DNA from: Sulfitobacter guttiformis
GTDB taxonomy: Bacteria; Pseudomonadota; Alphaproteobacteria; Rhodobacterales; Rhodobacteraceae
Assembly: GCF_003610455.1 (NCBI RefSeq)
Contig: NZ_RAQK01000003.1
Coordinates: 54,573-118,572, forward strand
Reading direction: 5' to 3'
Length of the DNA stretch: 64,000 nucleotides
The notes beneath the pieces are model-generated. The model was not told the origin of the DNA and did no database searches. It saw nothing but the letters and a program-made list of their open reading frames with translations. This document shows positions 27,580 to 37,091 of this stretch, in pieces. Position numbers and translations under genes: made by a program. Within the stretch, counting starts at the first letter, position 1. Every line of letters begins with the position of its first letter.

Positions 27580-30096
27580 ATGACAGAACCTGTTACAGTC
27601 GATATCAATACAAGCGGCGAAGCGCTTTTGTTCGCCGGCGCAGAAACCGACAAGATCGCAGTTCTCGCGTTTCACGGAGGCGGCGGCGTTGATGGTGAAC
27701 CTGCCATGCTCACGCCCTTTATCAAGCAATTGGTGACAGGTGGCGGATTGGCCGTTGTCGTACCGCGCTACAGGACACTGAACCGCGATGCGGCCTCTTT
27801 CGAGGATATGCGCGCCGATGCCGCCAATGCACTGACGTGGGCCACTGCGCATCTACCCGATGATGCAAAACTCTTTCTTTTGGGTGCATCCTTCGGAGGG
27901 CTCCTTGCACTCGATGCGTTGCTGGAGGCCTCTCCCGATGTTCAGGACCGCGTGGCGGGCGTGATCCTTTTAAACGCCGTCACGAACATCGGCACCCAAG
28001 CCGGCTGGCATAATCGCGTTGTTCCCGCTGACACTTTCGCGTCCCTGTCGCCCTTCGCACGGCTCAAAGGGCATCCCCTACTCTCTAAGCTTCGTTGCTA
28101 TATCGCCCATGGCGGCAAAGACGAGGTCGTTCCGATTGCTGCCTCAAAACGCTTTAGCAGATTGTGGCCCGAGGGCCGTGTTACGGTTAACCTTTTCCCG
28201 AACGCTGACCACGGATTTTTCAACCGCAATGCACATGCCGCAACAGTTAGCAGAGCGATCCGCCAGTTTCTCGAACTGCCCGTGGAACCCGCACGTGAAC
28301 AGGTAAAGGTCGCAGCAACATCACCCTCGAAACCGGCGCAGGCAGCACAAAAAAACCTCTTACCACCAAACGCGACACTGGCCTACGGTATCGGGGCGCA
28401 AAAAGCGGGAACAAGCTGGCTTTACGAGCAGCTCGCCAAAAGCGCGCAATGCCACACCGGTGCGACCAAAGAGCTGCATTATTTTGACGCTATGTATGTC
28501 AAAAGCGAGAGCACACACCTGCAAACGCGTCTGGAACAGCTTAACCGCGCCGTGAAAACCATAACCCCCGGCATGGATCCTGAAAATAAAAAGCGGCTGG
28601 CAACTATCGAGCTTTTGACAGAGAGGCTTTCGATCCACGCGACCACCCCCGACTCTCACGGCCCCTACGCTGACTATCTGAAAAAGGGCTATAAGGGTCA
28701 GAAGATCATTTGTGACTTCACCCCGTCCTATTGCACCCTAGATGCAGACGGCTTTGCCCAAATGAAGAGTGTCGGACCTGCCAAATTCATCTTTATCATG
28801 CGAGATCCGGTAAAGCGCCTGTGGTCACAGATCCGCATGTCGATCAGTGCCAGCAGTCCGCGCCTTACCGATGCGCAGTACGACGCAGCCTGTCTTGAGC
28901 GCGCCCGCGAGATGTGCGCAGACCGCGACCTGTCCACAATACTGCGTGCCGACTATATGCGCACAATCGAAGCGCTTGAGGCTGCAATTCCTGCAGATTC
29001 TATCCACTATGTGTTTTACGAGAATTTGTTTACGCAGGCCGCTGTCGACGGGGTGTGTAAATTTCTGGGCATTGATCCGCTAAAAGTCGAGGGAAAGACA
29101 CGGGTCAATCTTGGCCGGACATCCGTGTTACCAGAGGATATGGCGCAACAAATGGCGCAGGGACTGGCGCCTCAATACGCGGCAGTTCGGGCACGATTTG
29201 GTAAAGATGTACCAGACAGCTGGCGTAAGCTCGCTGACGCACCTCGCGCAAAAGGGGCAGAAAAGTCCAAAATCCTCACCGGGATTAAAGCAAAAATTCC
29301 CTTTCTGAACAATGTTCCCGGCGCTCGGCGGATTGCAAATGACGGGCCGGTTATCGTCTTTCCCCACATTCCCAAAACGGCTGGCCAGACCGTTGTGAAA
29401 GAGCTCAGGCGGCTGATGCCTGCCAATAAATTCTCACCGATACGAACGCACTCCATGGCTCCGCAAGATGCCCAGATGCCCGAAGGCTATAAACTCTATG
29501 CCGGTCACATCGATTGGATCGACCTCGAGACACTGCCTGAAAACAGGTTTGCTTTTACCATCCTGCGTGACCCGCGAGAACGTATAGCCTCGTTTTACTT
29601 TTATCTGCTGCGCGAGGCGGCAAAACTATCCCCCAAAGAGCTGGCCTCAAAAGAACGCACAAACATGCGAATGATCTCCACGATGACGCCTGATGAATAT
29701 TTCTTTGGAGGCGATCAGGCGTGGCAGCGTTTCATCAAGGACCACTATAACAATTTCTACTGCAACTACTTAATCACCCGCAAAATACGTGGCTGGAGAG
29801 ATGTAGCAAACCTCGACCATCAGTCGCTGGTCGACCGTGCCGTGACAGGCGCAGGCGCACTGCAGAAAGTTTACTCGCTAAGCAATCTACAACAACTCGA
29901 AACCGATATTCACGAGGTGCTGGGCGCAGCGATCAACATTCAGGGCAACTACGTGAATGCAGGACCGGATGCCACAACGGCAAACCGCTGGTCTGACCTT
30001 ACAAAACTGTTTGAGAAATCTTCCAGCACCGGGCGCCTTGAGACATTTGCGCAGGCAGATCTCGACCTGATGATGCGCCTCAACCTGCATCTCTAG
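27580..30096 (+). CDS. Three-domain fusion: alpha/beta hydrolase - sulfotransferase - sulfotransferase
   Basis: 838 residues, GTGAGG 7 bases before the ATG. Domain 1 (about 1-235) is an alpha/beta hydrolase of the HGGG esterase kind: AFHGGGG, nucleophile GASFGG (Ser about 103), acid in [10 protein letters not shown] and histidine in NADHGFF. A proline/alanine/lysine linker follows. Domain 2 (about 265-540) is a PAPS sulfotransferase ([33 protein letters not shown]). Domain 3 (about 588-838) is a second, different sulfotransferase ([35 protein letters not shown]), the Sulfotransfer_2-like type. All key residues seem intact and there is no signal peptide or membrane segment. It may deacetylate or deacylate and then sulfate a polysaccharide precursor in the cytoplasm; that is inference. 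Confidence 0.85.
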   Translation: MTEPVTVDINTSGEALLFAGAETDKIAVLAFHGGGGVDGEPAMLTPFIKQLVTGGGLAVVVPRYRTLNRDAASFEDMRADAANALTWATAHLPDDAKLFLLGASFGGLLALDALLEASPDVQDRVAGVILLNAVTNIGTQAGWHNRVVPADTFASLSPFARLKGHPLLSKLRCYIAHGGKDEVVPIAASKRFSRLWPEGRVTVNLFPNADHGFFNRNAHAATVSRAIRQFLELPVEPAREQVKVAATSPSKPAQAAQKNLLPPNATLAYGIGAQKAGTSWLYEQLAKSAQCHTGATKELHYFDAMYVKSESTHLQTRLEQLNRAVKTITPGMDPENKKRLATIELLTERLSIHATTPDSHGPYADYLKKGYKGQKIICDFTPSYCTLDADGFAQMKSVGPAKFIFIMRDPVKRLWSQIRMSISASSPRLTDAQYDAACLERAREMCADRDLSTILRADYMRTIEALEAAIPADSIHYVFYENLFTQAAVDGVCKFLGIDPLKVEGKTRVNLGRTSVLPEDMAQQMAQGLAPQYAAVRARFGKDVPDSWRKLADAPRAKGAEKSKILTGIKAKIPFLNNVPGARRIANDGPVIVFPHIPKTAGQTVVKELRRLMPANKFSPIRTHSMAPQDAQMPEGYKLYAGHIDWIDLETLPENRFAFTILRDPRERIASFYFYLLREAAKLSPKELASKERTNMRMISTMTPDEYFFGGDQAWQRFIKDHYNNFYCNYLITRKIRGWRDVANLDHQSLVDRAVTGAGALQKVYSLSNLQQLETDIHEVLGAAINIQGNYVNAGPDATTANRWSDLTKLFEKSSSTGRLETFAQADLDLMMRLNLHL

Positions 30097-30114
30097 ATCA
30101 GCATCGGAGCAATT

Positions 30115-31266
30115 GTGACAAACGCGCCCCAACCCAATATCGTCCAGTTGCGCGATACCGCAGTTGCCCCTTTCATATACAAGAGGCCCTTGTTTCGCGG
30201 GGGCATTGATGCTGCTGTTTGCCCCCCAGAAGGACGCATGAAACGCGGTCCTGCCCTGCGCGACGAACCTCACGACATAATCCGTAAGAAAGTTTCATTT
30301 TTCGGCCGCCCCTCCAACCATAAGGCGCTCAAGGGCAGGTATCTGTTTGGCGGCCCGGTGTGGAACCACTTTGGCCATTTCTTCGTAGACTGTATCCATC
30401 GCCTTTGGGCGCTAAAGCAAAACGGCGAGTCCTATGACGGTGTAGTTTTCCTCGCTGTACAGGGATTACAGAATATTCAGACCCCCGAACATCTCGCGAA
30501 TGCCGCACCGCCAAAGTTTCTGGCCGATCTCATGACCCTTCTGGACATGCCGGATGTGCCGGTAATTTTCGTGCGTGACATTGCTGTGTTCGAACACCTC
30601 GACGTGCCCGAACCCGGCACAGCCCCCCGCTGTGAGATCGAGCCATTCTACCGCCCCTATCTCGACCTGTATCAGGAAATTCTGACAGACAAACTGGCCC
30701 CGCAGATCAGAACGGCGCCAGAAAAGATCTATATGGGTAGGAGTCATTTGTTGAACAAAGGCGGTATTCTGGGATGCAGCTATTTCGAAGCGCGGGTGAG
30801 AGAGGCCGGCGTGCATTGTTCGCTGCCCGAAAAGCTTTCTCTCGCAGACCAACTCGCCCATCTGATCGGAGCCAGCTCGATCCTCTTCGACGAAGGGAGC
30901 GCCGCACATCCGACTCAAGTTCTTTCTAAAGTTTCCACAGAATTTTGCATGTTGCCCCGCCGCGCCAACAACGAGAGCTTCGGCAAAGCTATCTCACAAC
31001 GCGCCCCGTTCTTCTTGATGACCAACGGAGAAAATATCGAAACCCTGCCGGACAGGTTCGGGTCTACCTCCTCGCCTGGTGGCCTTGCAATCTACCGCGA
31101 TCCGCTGCCCGTTTATCAAAAATTGAAAAAGCACGGATTTGTTAAAGGTCCGTTCGATCCGGATGCATACCGTGCGGCGGAGCTCGCAGATCTTGACGCG
31201 TCCGGGTCCAAAACGCCCGAAATCAAAGAAGCCCGAACAAAAAAGTTGCAGGAACTGCGCAGTTAA
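30115..31266 (+). CDS. GT61-like glycosyltransferase (DUF563)
   Basis: 383 residues, GTG start, 18 bases after the fusion gene. The segment YLFGGPVWNHFGHFFVDCIH followed by RLWAL is the GT61/DUF563 hallmark (histidine-rich W-x-N-x-x-H-x-x-x-D pattern). Later KIYMGRSHLLN and ILFDEGSAAHPTQVL fit the nucleotide-sugar-binding half. The C-terminus has a charged tail. Probably adds a sugar, for example xylose or GlcNAc, to the polysaccharide handled by its neighbour; donor unknown. Confidence 0.75.
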   Translation: MTNAPQPNIVQLRDTAVAPFIYKRPLFRGGIDAAVCPPEGRMKRGPALRDEPHDIIRKKVSFFGRPSNHKALKGRYLFGGPVWNHFGHFFVDCIHRLWALKQNGESYDGVVFLAVQGLQNIQTPEHLANAAPPKFLADLMTLLDMPDVPVIFVRDIAVFEHLDVPEPGTAPRCEIEPFYRPYLDLYQEILTDKLAPQIRTAPEKIYMGRSHLLNKGGILGCSYFEARVREAGVHCSLPEKLSLADQLAHLIGASSILFDEGSAAHPTQVLSKVSTEFCMLPRRANNESFGKAISQRAPFFLMTNGENIETLPDRFGSTSSPGGLAIYRDPLPVYQKLKKHGFVKGPFDPDAYRAAELADLDASGSKTPEIKEARTKKLQELRS

Positions 31267-31456
31267 GTCTGATTATCAGGCGCTTAACCCGAAATCAGGC
31301 GCTTACTGCCCGCTCTCTCAGTATATCACTTGCAAGCCCGAACTTTGCGGATCTCTGCACTATAACGCTCCCATACCGAAGTTTCTTGCAAGAATCGTAG
31401 CTTGCGCTACCTTTGTCCTAATCAGCGCTAGCCACGCTGTGTCAGGGGGGGAAACA

Positions 31457-32299
31457 ATGACAGATCGTGATAGCGGTCATACCTTGTTCCATGATGATCT
31501 CTATCGTGAGGCCGTCAGGGAAATAGGGACTTTAAAAGAGAAACTGCCACAGGATGCTTTCGCAGCTTTGGCCCGTGAGGTGATCAGGCGACTATCCGAT
31601 CACCCTGTTGCTGCGTCGGGGTCCGTTTCATTCCCCAGCGATGCAAAAATCGACGAGCTTGCGCGCGCGTTGATTGAACCGGGCGCTGAGCCAGGTATCG
31701 AATTTATAGAACGGGTTCGGGCACAGGGCGCATCCGTTGAAACTGTCTATATTGCCTATCTTGCCGAAGCCGCAAAGACACTTGGCGAATGGTGGGAGGA
31801 TGATCTGGTAAGTTTCGCGGAAGTCACCGCCGCGACTGGCCATATTTACGCTGTGATGCGCGGGCTAAAGCCGATGTTCCGCGCCAGTGCTACGATCCGA
31901 ACACAACCAAACGCCTTTTTTACCGCGATCCCCGGCGAGACCCATCTTCTGGGTGTGTCCATGGCCGCTGATCTCTTCCGTAAACAAGGCTGGGATATCG
32001 CCCTCAAGCGGGAATTGGATCACGACGGGATTGTTCAATACGCTGCCACCTCAGGCGTCGCTCTCATTGGCCTGTCCGCCGGTGGCGAGCACGCCCTCAT
32101 ACCGCTTGCGCGCCTTGTTGTTGGTCTACGCATAAGCGTTCCGGACGCGGCGATAATGGTCAGTGGTGCGATCCTTGGCACATCGTACGATGCGGTAAAA
32201 TCACTGGGCATCGATATCCTACCGGTCAGCATGGATGATGCAATAGAACAGGCACAAGCGATCTGGGCGCGCACGGACGATCAGGCGCAAGTAAGCTGA
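31457..32299 (+). CDS. ppaA: AerR/PpaA, cobalamin-binding antirepressor of photosynthesis genes
   Basis: 280 residues. The C-terminal half (HLLGVSMAADLFRKQGWDIA, ALIGLSAGGEHALIPLARLV, MVSGAILGTS) is a B12-binding fold, and the N-terminal half is the helical cap of the AerR/PpaA family. In Rhodobacter these proteins sense light through B12 and act on the repressor CrtJ/PpsR. GGGGGG precedes the ATG at 31457; upstream in-frame sequence is not conserved-looking. In many relatives ppsR is the neighbour; here it is absent and cycA is next, convergent. Confidence 0.85.
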   Translation: MTDRDSGHTLFHDDLYREAVREIGTLKEKLPQDAFAALAREVIRRLSDHPVAASGSVSFPSDAKIDELARALIEPGAEPGIEFIERVRAQGASVETVYIAYLAEAAKTLGEWWEDDLVSFAEVTAATGHIYAVMRGLKPMFRASATIRTQPNAFFTAIPGETHLLGVSMAADLFRKQGWDIALKRELDHDGIVQYAATSGVALIGLSAGGEHALIPLARLVVGLRISVPDAAIMVSGAILGTSYDAVKSLGIDILPVSMDDAIEQAQAIWARTDDQAQVS

Positions 32300-32340
32300 A
32301 TTAGACCGGCGTTTTAAACCCAGATACAAAATGCACATAA

Positions 32341-32370
32341 AAAATGGCGGCCCCAAAGGACCGCCATTTT
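32341..32370. terminator. Bidirectional terminator between ppaA and cycA
   Basis: AAAATGGCGG (32341-32350), loop CCCCAAAGGA, CCGCCATTTT (32361-32370), with A-run before and T-run after: a rho-independent terminator that works for both convergent genes. Confidence 0.85.
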
Positions 32371-32391
32371 TGTTTCAACCAATATTGGGCT

Positions 32392-32841
32392 TCAGTCTGC
32401 CTTTGCTTCGACTTCTGGACCTACCGATACCAGATAGGCCCAAACATTGGCCGCATCTTCCTCGTCACCGAGTTTGAATGCCATTTTGGATTTTGCGCGT
32501 TTGTCGTCGTTATATTCGGCCAAAAACTTCTTTGGATCCGCGACGTAAGCAACGAAATCTTCTTCGTTCCATTCCAGACCGGCTTCACCAGCCTGTACGA
32601 TGGAATCACCATATCTGAAATCGGTGGAGCCTGCGACGCGTGTGTACAAACCGTAGAGGTTCGGACCTGTGCGGCCGCCCTTCACGATATCGTTGCCATC
32701 GGCGTCCGAAATCATGTGGCACGCTTTACACTTGTTGAACACGGACTCGCCGGCCGTTGCATCGCCAGTGGCATGACCATCTGCGAATGCGGGCGCGCTC
32801 ATGAGGGCGAGGCCCAATGCTGTTGCTGCGATAATTTTCAA
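32392..32841 (-). CDS. cycA: Cytochrome c2
   Basis: 149 residues with a cleavable signal peptide ending AFA. Haem-binding CKACH at about residues 38-42, GRTGPNLYGLYTR, and a methionine ligand in KSKMAFKL near the C-terminus. Cytochrome c2 carries electrons in the periplasm from the bc1 complex to the reaction centre. Its N-terminal region faces bchG, and two PpsR-type sites lie between them, so it may share light/oxygen control. Confidence 0.9.
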   Translation of the reverse strand: MKIIAATALGLALMSAPAFADGHATGDATAGESVFNKCKACHMISDADGNDIVKGGRTGPNLYGLYTRVAGSTDFRYGDSIVQAGEAGLEWNEEDFVAYVADPKKFLAEYNDDKRAKSKMAFKLGDEEDAANVWAYLVSVGPEVEAKAD

Positions 32842-32982
32842 GGTAGTTCTCCTATACTTGCACCATAGACCTAGCCCGTTTGTGCCTGACGTAAAGGTCT
32901 GGATACCAGTCTATGCACAGAATTTCCCTAAGTCCAATACACAGCTTGGGTACCAGCAAATCCGCATAGCGACCCGCCCATG

Positions 32983-33000
32983 TGTCAATCAAAGTTTACA
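32983..33000. promoter_or_regulatory. PpsR/CrtJ-type site 1 between cycA and bchG
   Basis: TGTCAATCAAAGTTTACA fits the TGT-N12-ACA palindrome bound by the repressor PpsR/CrtJ. It lies 18 bases from a second site (33018-33035). Confidence 0.75.
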
Positions 33001-33017
33001 CTTGCTCCAAAGCATAC

Positions 33018-33035
33018 TGTCAGACTATTCTGACA
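33018..33035. promoter_or_regulatory. PpsR/CrtJ-type site 2, abutting the bchG start
   Basis: TGTCAGACTATTCTGACA, an almost perfect palindrome that fits TGT-N12-ACA and ends two bases before the predicted bchG ATG, so it occupies the place of a ribosome-binding site. Confidence 0.75.
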
Positions 33036-33037
33036 GT

Positions 33038-33934
33038 ATGAGTCTAACCACCGCCCACACCCTGCGCCGCCTGCCGGAGCCCGCTGCCGCCTTGCAGTTG
33101 ATCAAGCCTGTGACATGGTTCCCTCCCATGTGGGCTTATCTATGCGGCGCTGTGTCTTCGGGGGTCTCCCCCTCCGGACAATGGGGCATGGTTCTGCTGG
33201 GCGTGATCCTTGCGGGTCCGGTCGTGTGCGGTATGTCGCAGGCCGCCAATGACTGGTGCGACCGCCACGTTGACGCAATAAACGAGCCTGAACGTCCAAT
33301 CCCTTCCGGCCGTATCCCGGGCCGCTGGGGCCTGTGGATTGCCGTTGCCATGACGGCTCTTTCGCTGGTTGTCGGCTACCAGCTTGGCCCTTGGGGATTT
33401 GCCGCCACACTCCTCGGCGTTGCCGCTGCATGGGCATACTCCGCAGAACCTGTTCGGGCAAAACGCTCAGGCTGGTGGGGGCCGGGCCTTTGCGGACTGG
33501 CCTATGAAACACTCCCTTGGGTGACCGGCGCGGCAGTCCTTTCTGCCGGGGCGCCCAGCCTCGAGATTATTGGCATCGCTGTGCTTTACGGCATCGGTGC
33601 TCACGGAATCATGACACTCAATGACTTCAAAGCGATCGAAGGTGACCGTGCAACCGGCCTGCGCTCGCTTCCCGTGACACTAGGCCCCGACCGCGCCGCC
33701 AGTCTTGCATGTCTGATCATGGCGGCCCCTCAGGCGATGGTGATTGCGATCCTACTGATGTGGGACAAGCCACTACATGCCTTGGGCGTTGCTGCGATGC
33801 TCGCCGTGCAGCTTGCCGCTATGCGCGTCCTATTGCGCGACCCCGAGGGTAAAACGCCATGGTATCAAGGCATGGGAATTCTATTTTATATCAGTGGCAT
33901 GATGATCGCCGCCTTTGCGTTGAGAGGCCTTTGA
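33038..33934 (+). CDS. bchG: Bacteriochlorophyll synthase (geranylgeranyl/phytyl transferase)
   Basis: 298 residues, multi-spanning UbiA-type prenyltransferase. The first prenyl-diphosphate site is NDWCDRHVDAINEPERPIPS and the second NDFKAIEGDRATGLRSLPV. It esterifies bacteriochlorophyllide a with geranylgeranyl or phytyl diphosphate. The longer upstream frame overlaps cycA and is not conserved-looking; the ATG at 33038 fits the family N-terminus but has no Shine-Dalgarno sequence. First gene of a bchG, pucC-like, bchP, idi operon with gaps of a few bases. Confidence 0.95.
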   Translation: MSLTTAHTLRRLPEPAAALQLIKPVTWFPPMWAYLCGAVSSGVSPSGQWGMVLLGVILAGPVVCGMSQAANDWCDRHVDAINEPERPIPSGRIPGRWGLWIAVAMTALSLVVGYQLGPWGFAATLLGVAAAWAYSAEPVRAKRSGWWGPGLCGLAYETLPWVTGAAVLSAGAPSLEIIGIAVLYGIGAHGIMTLNDFKAIEGDRATGLRSLPVTLGPDRAASLACLIMAAPQAMVIAILLMWDKPLHALGVAAMLAVQLAAMRVLLRDPEGKTPWYQGMGILFYISGMMIAAFALRGL

Positions 33935-33935
33935 A

Positions 33936-35222
33936 ATGCACCTGACATGGATACAGATTTTCCGCCTCGGATTGGTGCAAATGGCACTTGGCGCGATTGT
34001 TGTCCTGACGACCTCGACACTGAACCGCCTGATGGTGGTCGAGTTCGCCCTTCCCGCCGTGCTACCGGGCGCATTGGTAGGCCTGCACTATGGCATACAA
34101 CTGTCGCGCCCGCGCTGGGGATTTATCTCGGACAAAGGGGGCAACCGCACCGCGTGGATCATCGGCGGCATGGCTCTGCTGGCACTCGGTGGTCTGCTGG
34201 CCGCCTACGCCGTAACGCTCTTTGCTGCCAGCCATACGCTGGCGCTTGGGCTGTCGCTCATCGCTTATGCCGCTATCGGGCTTGGGGTTGGTGCATCAGG
34301 CACTTCTTTGCTGGCACTCCTTGCGACCACGACAGCGCCACACCGTCGCGCTGCCGCCGCGACGATCACATGGCTTATGATGATATTCGGCATCGCCTTC
34401 ACTGCTGGCCTCTCGGGCGGCTTTCTTGACCCCTATTCCCCCGCCCGCCTGATGGGTGTCGTAGCTGTGGTGGTCAGTATCGCAATGCTGCTCACCGTTG
34501 TGGCCGTTGGGCGGATAGAACGAGGCCTGATCGTAGCGGCCCAAGAGCCGCCAACCCCCTTCTTGGAAGGCCTGCGGGATATTTGGGCAGAGCCGCGTGC
34601 GCGTAATTTCACCCTCTTTGTATTTCTGTCGATGAACGCCTACTTCATGCAGGAACTTATCCTCGAACCCTACGCGGGGCTCGTCTTTGACTTTAGCGCG
34701 GGCCAGTCGACCCAACTCAGTGGCGCACAAAATGGCGGTGTTTTCCTCGGAATGCTAACTGTCGGCATTATGGCAACAGGCCTCAAACGCGGCAGCTTAC
34801 GCGCGTGGGTCACCGCCGGTTGCCTCGGCTCTGCCGGCATACTTGGACTGATTGCACTCAACGGCGCTGGCATCGCCTTTGCGCCACTCACTCCTCTCGT
34901 GACCGCCCTTGGCTTTTTCAACGGCATGTTCGCAGTAGCAGCTATCGGGTCAATGATGGCGCTTGCGTCTGACGGACGTGAACGCCGCGAAGGGACGCGC
35001 ATGGGCCTCTGGGGTGCAGCCCAAGCTGTGGCCGCCGGGTTCGGTGGCCTTCTCGGCGCTGGCGCCGTCGATATTCTACGCATCACACTACCAGATGGCG
35101 CCGCTTTTGGCGCTGTTTTCACATTCGAAGCGTTCCTGTTTGTCGCAGCGGCCATCATGGCCTTGCGCATTCTTGATCGCACCACCGCGCAGGGCATGCC
35201 CGCGCTTGTACCCGGAGAATAA
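33936..35222 (+). CDS. PucC/LhaA-family MFS protein (bch2, orf428-like)
   Basis: 428 residues with about 12 hydrophobic membrane segments, starting 1 base after bchG. Family motif RLGLVQMALGAIVVLTTSTL then NRLMVVEFALPAVLPG and SRPRWGFISDKGGNRT near the N-terminus. The gene between bchG and bchP in purple bacteria (orf428/bch2) belongs to the PucC/LhaA family, thought to help deliver or assemble bacteriochlorophyll into light-harvesting complexes. Confidence 0.92.
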   Translation: MHLTWIQIFRLGLVQMALGAIVVLTTSTLNRLMVVEFALPAVLPGALVGLHYGIQLSRPRWGFISDKGGNRTAWIIGGMALLALGGLLAAYAVTLFAASHTLALGLSLIAYAAIGLGVGASGTSLLALLATTTAPHRRAAAATITWLMMIFGIAFTAGLSGGFLDPYSPARLMGVVAVVVSIAMLLTVVAVGRIERGLIVAAQEPPTPFLEGLRDIWAEPRARNFTLFVFLSMNAYFMQELILEPYAGLVFDFSAGQSTQLSGAQNGGVFLGMLTVGIMATGLKRGSLRAWVTAGCLGSAGILGLIALNGAGIAFAPLTPLVTALGFFNGMFAVAAIGSMMALASDGRERREGTRMGLWGAAQAVAAGFGGLLGAGAVDILRITLPDGAAFGAVFTFEAFLFVAAAIMALRILDRTTAQGMPALVPGE

Positions 35223-35225
35223 TTA

Positions 35226-36434
35226 ATGCTGGATATGACTACGTCAGAGCAAAAGTTCGATGTTGTGGTTGTGGGAGGCGGTCCTTGCGGGGCTACCGCC
35301 GCCACCGATCTGGCCAAGCGCGGCTACAGCGTGGCCCTCCTCGACCGTGATGGTCGCATCAAGCCATGCGGCGGCGCAGTCCCACCGCGCATGATTGAGG
35401 ATTACGACATTCCAGACAGCCAGATCGTCGCAAAGATCCGCACCGCACGAATGATTTCCCCGACGCAGCGCCATGTCGATATCCCGATCGAAAACGGGTA
35501 CGTTGGGATGGTCGACCGCGAACATTTCGACGAATACCTCCGCGTGCGGGCAGCCACCGCAGGCGCATTGCGCATAACGGGCACCTATACAAAAATCACA
35601 CGCGATGCGGAGGGCACGCACGTGCACTACCGCCATAAAGAAACCGGAGAGAACCGTGCCATGACCTGCCGCATGGTGATTGGTGCAGACGGTGCGCGCT
35701 CTAACATTGCCAAGACCGAAGTGCCGGGTGGTGCTAAAATTCCTTATGTGATCGCCTATCACGAGATCATCGAGGCACCGACCGTAACTACAGAACACTA
35801 CAACCCGCAGCGGTGTGATGTGATCTATGATGGTAGAATCAGCCCTGACTTCTACGGCTGGGTTTTCCCGCACGGTAAATCCGCCAGCGTAGGGATGGGC
35901 ACCTGCATCGACGGTGTGGACCTTAAAAAAGCCACAGCGGATCTGCGCGCTAATGCAGGTCTAACGGATTGTAAAACCATCCGCCGCGAAGGCGCGCCGA
36001 TCCCACTCAAACCGCTGGACCGTTGGGACAATGGCAGCGACGTGCTGCTGGCGGGTGATGCCGCGGGCGTGGTTGCGCCCTCATCCGGTGAAGGCATATA
36101 TTATGCGATGGCTTGCGGAACATCCGCAGCCCTCGCTACCGCGCGCCGCTTGCGCACCAACATGCCTTCTGACCTTAAACTTAGCCGCAAGATGTTCATG
36201 GGCGAGCATGGCCAAGTCTTCCGCGTTTTGGGTGCGATGCAAAACGCCTATTACAAATCCGATATGCGTCGCGAACGCTTTGTCTCGCTGTGCCATGATG
36301 TGGATGTGCAGAAACTTACTTTCGAAGCCTATATGAACAAAAAGCTGGTTGCTGCACGCCCCTTGGCACATTTGAAAATCGGAATTAAAAATATTGCGCA
36401 CCTGACTGGACTCGTGTCGGAAACGCGGACATGA
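35226..36434 (+). CDS. bchP: Geranylgeranyl reductase
   Basis: 402 residues. N-terminal FAD motif VVVGGGPCGATAATDLAKRG, then CGGAVPPRMIEDYDIPDS and the second flavin motif LLAGDAAGVVAPSSGEGIYY. It reduces the geranylgeranyl tail of bacteriochlorophyll to phytyl. An internal ATG at 35235 is an alternative start. Third gene of the bchG operon. Confidence 0.95.
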   Translation: MLDMTTSEQKFDVVVVGGGPCGATAATDLAKRGYSVALLDRDGRIKPCGGAVPPRMIEDYDIPDSQIVAKIRTARMISPTQRHVDIPIENGYVGMVDREHFDEYLRVRAATAGALRITGTYTKITRDAEGTHVHYRHKETGENRAMTCRMVIGADGARSNIAKTEVPGGAKIPYVIAYHEIIEAPTVTTEHYNPQRCDVIYDGRISPDFYGWVFPHGKSASVGMGTCIDGVDLKKATADLRANAGLTDCKTIRREGAPIPLKPLDRWDNGSDVLLAGDAAGVVAPSSGEGIYYAMACGTSAALATARRLRTNMPSDLKLSRKMFMGEHGQVFRVLGAMQNAYYKSDMRRERFVSLCHDVDVQKLTFEAYMNKKLVAARPLAHLKIGIKNIAHLTGLVSETRT

Positions 36435-36467
36435 AAAAAGCCTAGCCCGATGCGCTACGGAGAGCTG

Positions 36468-36986
36468 ATGACAGATATCATGATACCCGCATGGGTCGAC
36501 GGCACGTTGCAACCTGTCGAAAAGCTCGATGCGCATTTGCGCGGGCTTCGCCACAAGGCGGTGTCAGTGTTCATCATGTCTGGCGATACAATGCTTATCC
36601 AGCGTCGTGCTATGGGCAAATACCATACCCCCGGTTTGTGGGCGAACACCTGCTGCACCCATCCCGAATGGGATGAGCCGGACTCAGCTTGCGCGCATCG
36701 CCGCCTTGCCGAAGAGCTCGGGATTGCAGATGTCCGGGTCACACACCGTGGTCAGGTCGAATACCGCGCCGACGTCGGGGGCGGCTTGATCGAGCATGAG
36801 CTGGTGGAGGTGTTTGTGGTGCAAAGCACTCAGGATCTACCGCTGGCGCTCAATCCGGACGAAGTCATGGATACGCGGTGGATTACCATAAGCGAGCTGC
36901 GCAATGAGCTTGCCTCGACACCCGAAGTGTTCACCCCGTGGCTGAGGATTTATATGGATCAGCACAGCAAACTTATCTTCGGTTAA
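36468..36986 (+). CDS. idi: Isopentenyl-diphosphate isomerase
   Basis: 172 residues, Nudix fold, type I. GLWANTCCTHPEWDE holds the catalytic cysteine, and RLAEELGI the Nudix glutamates. It interconverts IPP and DMAPP for carotenoid and phytol synthesis. The frame opens at 36450, but ATG 36468 is preceded by GGAG. Last gene of the bchG operon, typical of Rhodobacter-type clusters. Confidence 0.93.
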   Translation: MTDIMIPAWVDGTLQPVEKLDAHLRGLRHKAVSVFIMSGDTMLIQRRAMGKYHTPGLWANTCCTHPEWDEPDSACAHRRLAEELGIADVRVTHRGQVEYRADVGGGLIEHELVEVFVVQSTQDLPLALNPDEVMDTRWITISELRNELASTPEVFTPWLRIYMDQHSKLIFG

Positions 36987-37042
36987 CAGTCCTAGACCGC
37001 TCGCGACATTAGTGCAGTTTTCATCTTAGCCCGCCTTCCGGA

Positions 37043-37065
37043 CACCGGCCCCGAAAGGGCCGGTG
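37043..37065. terminator. Strong hairpin between convergent idi and dxs
   Basis: CACCGGCCC (37043-37051), loop CGAAA, GGGCCGGTG (37057-37065), GC-rich stem of 9 pairs with a CTTTTT run shortly after. Likely transcription terminator of the bchG-idi operon, possibly also for dxs. Confidence 0.75.
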
Positions 37066-37091
37066 ATCTGAGCTTTTTCAAAGCGCGATCG

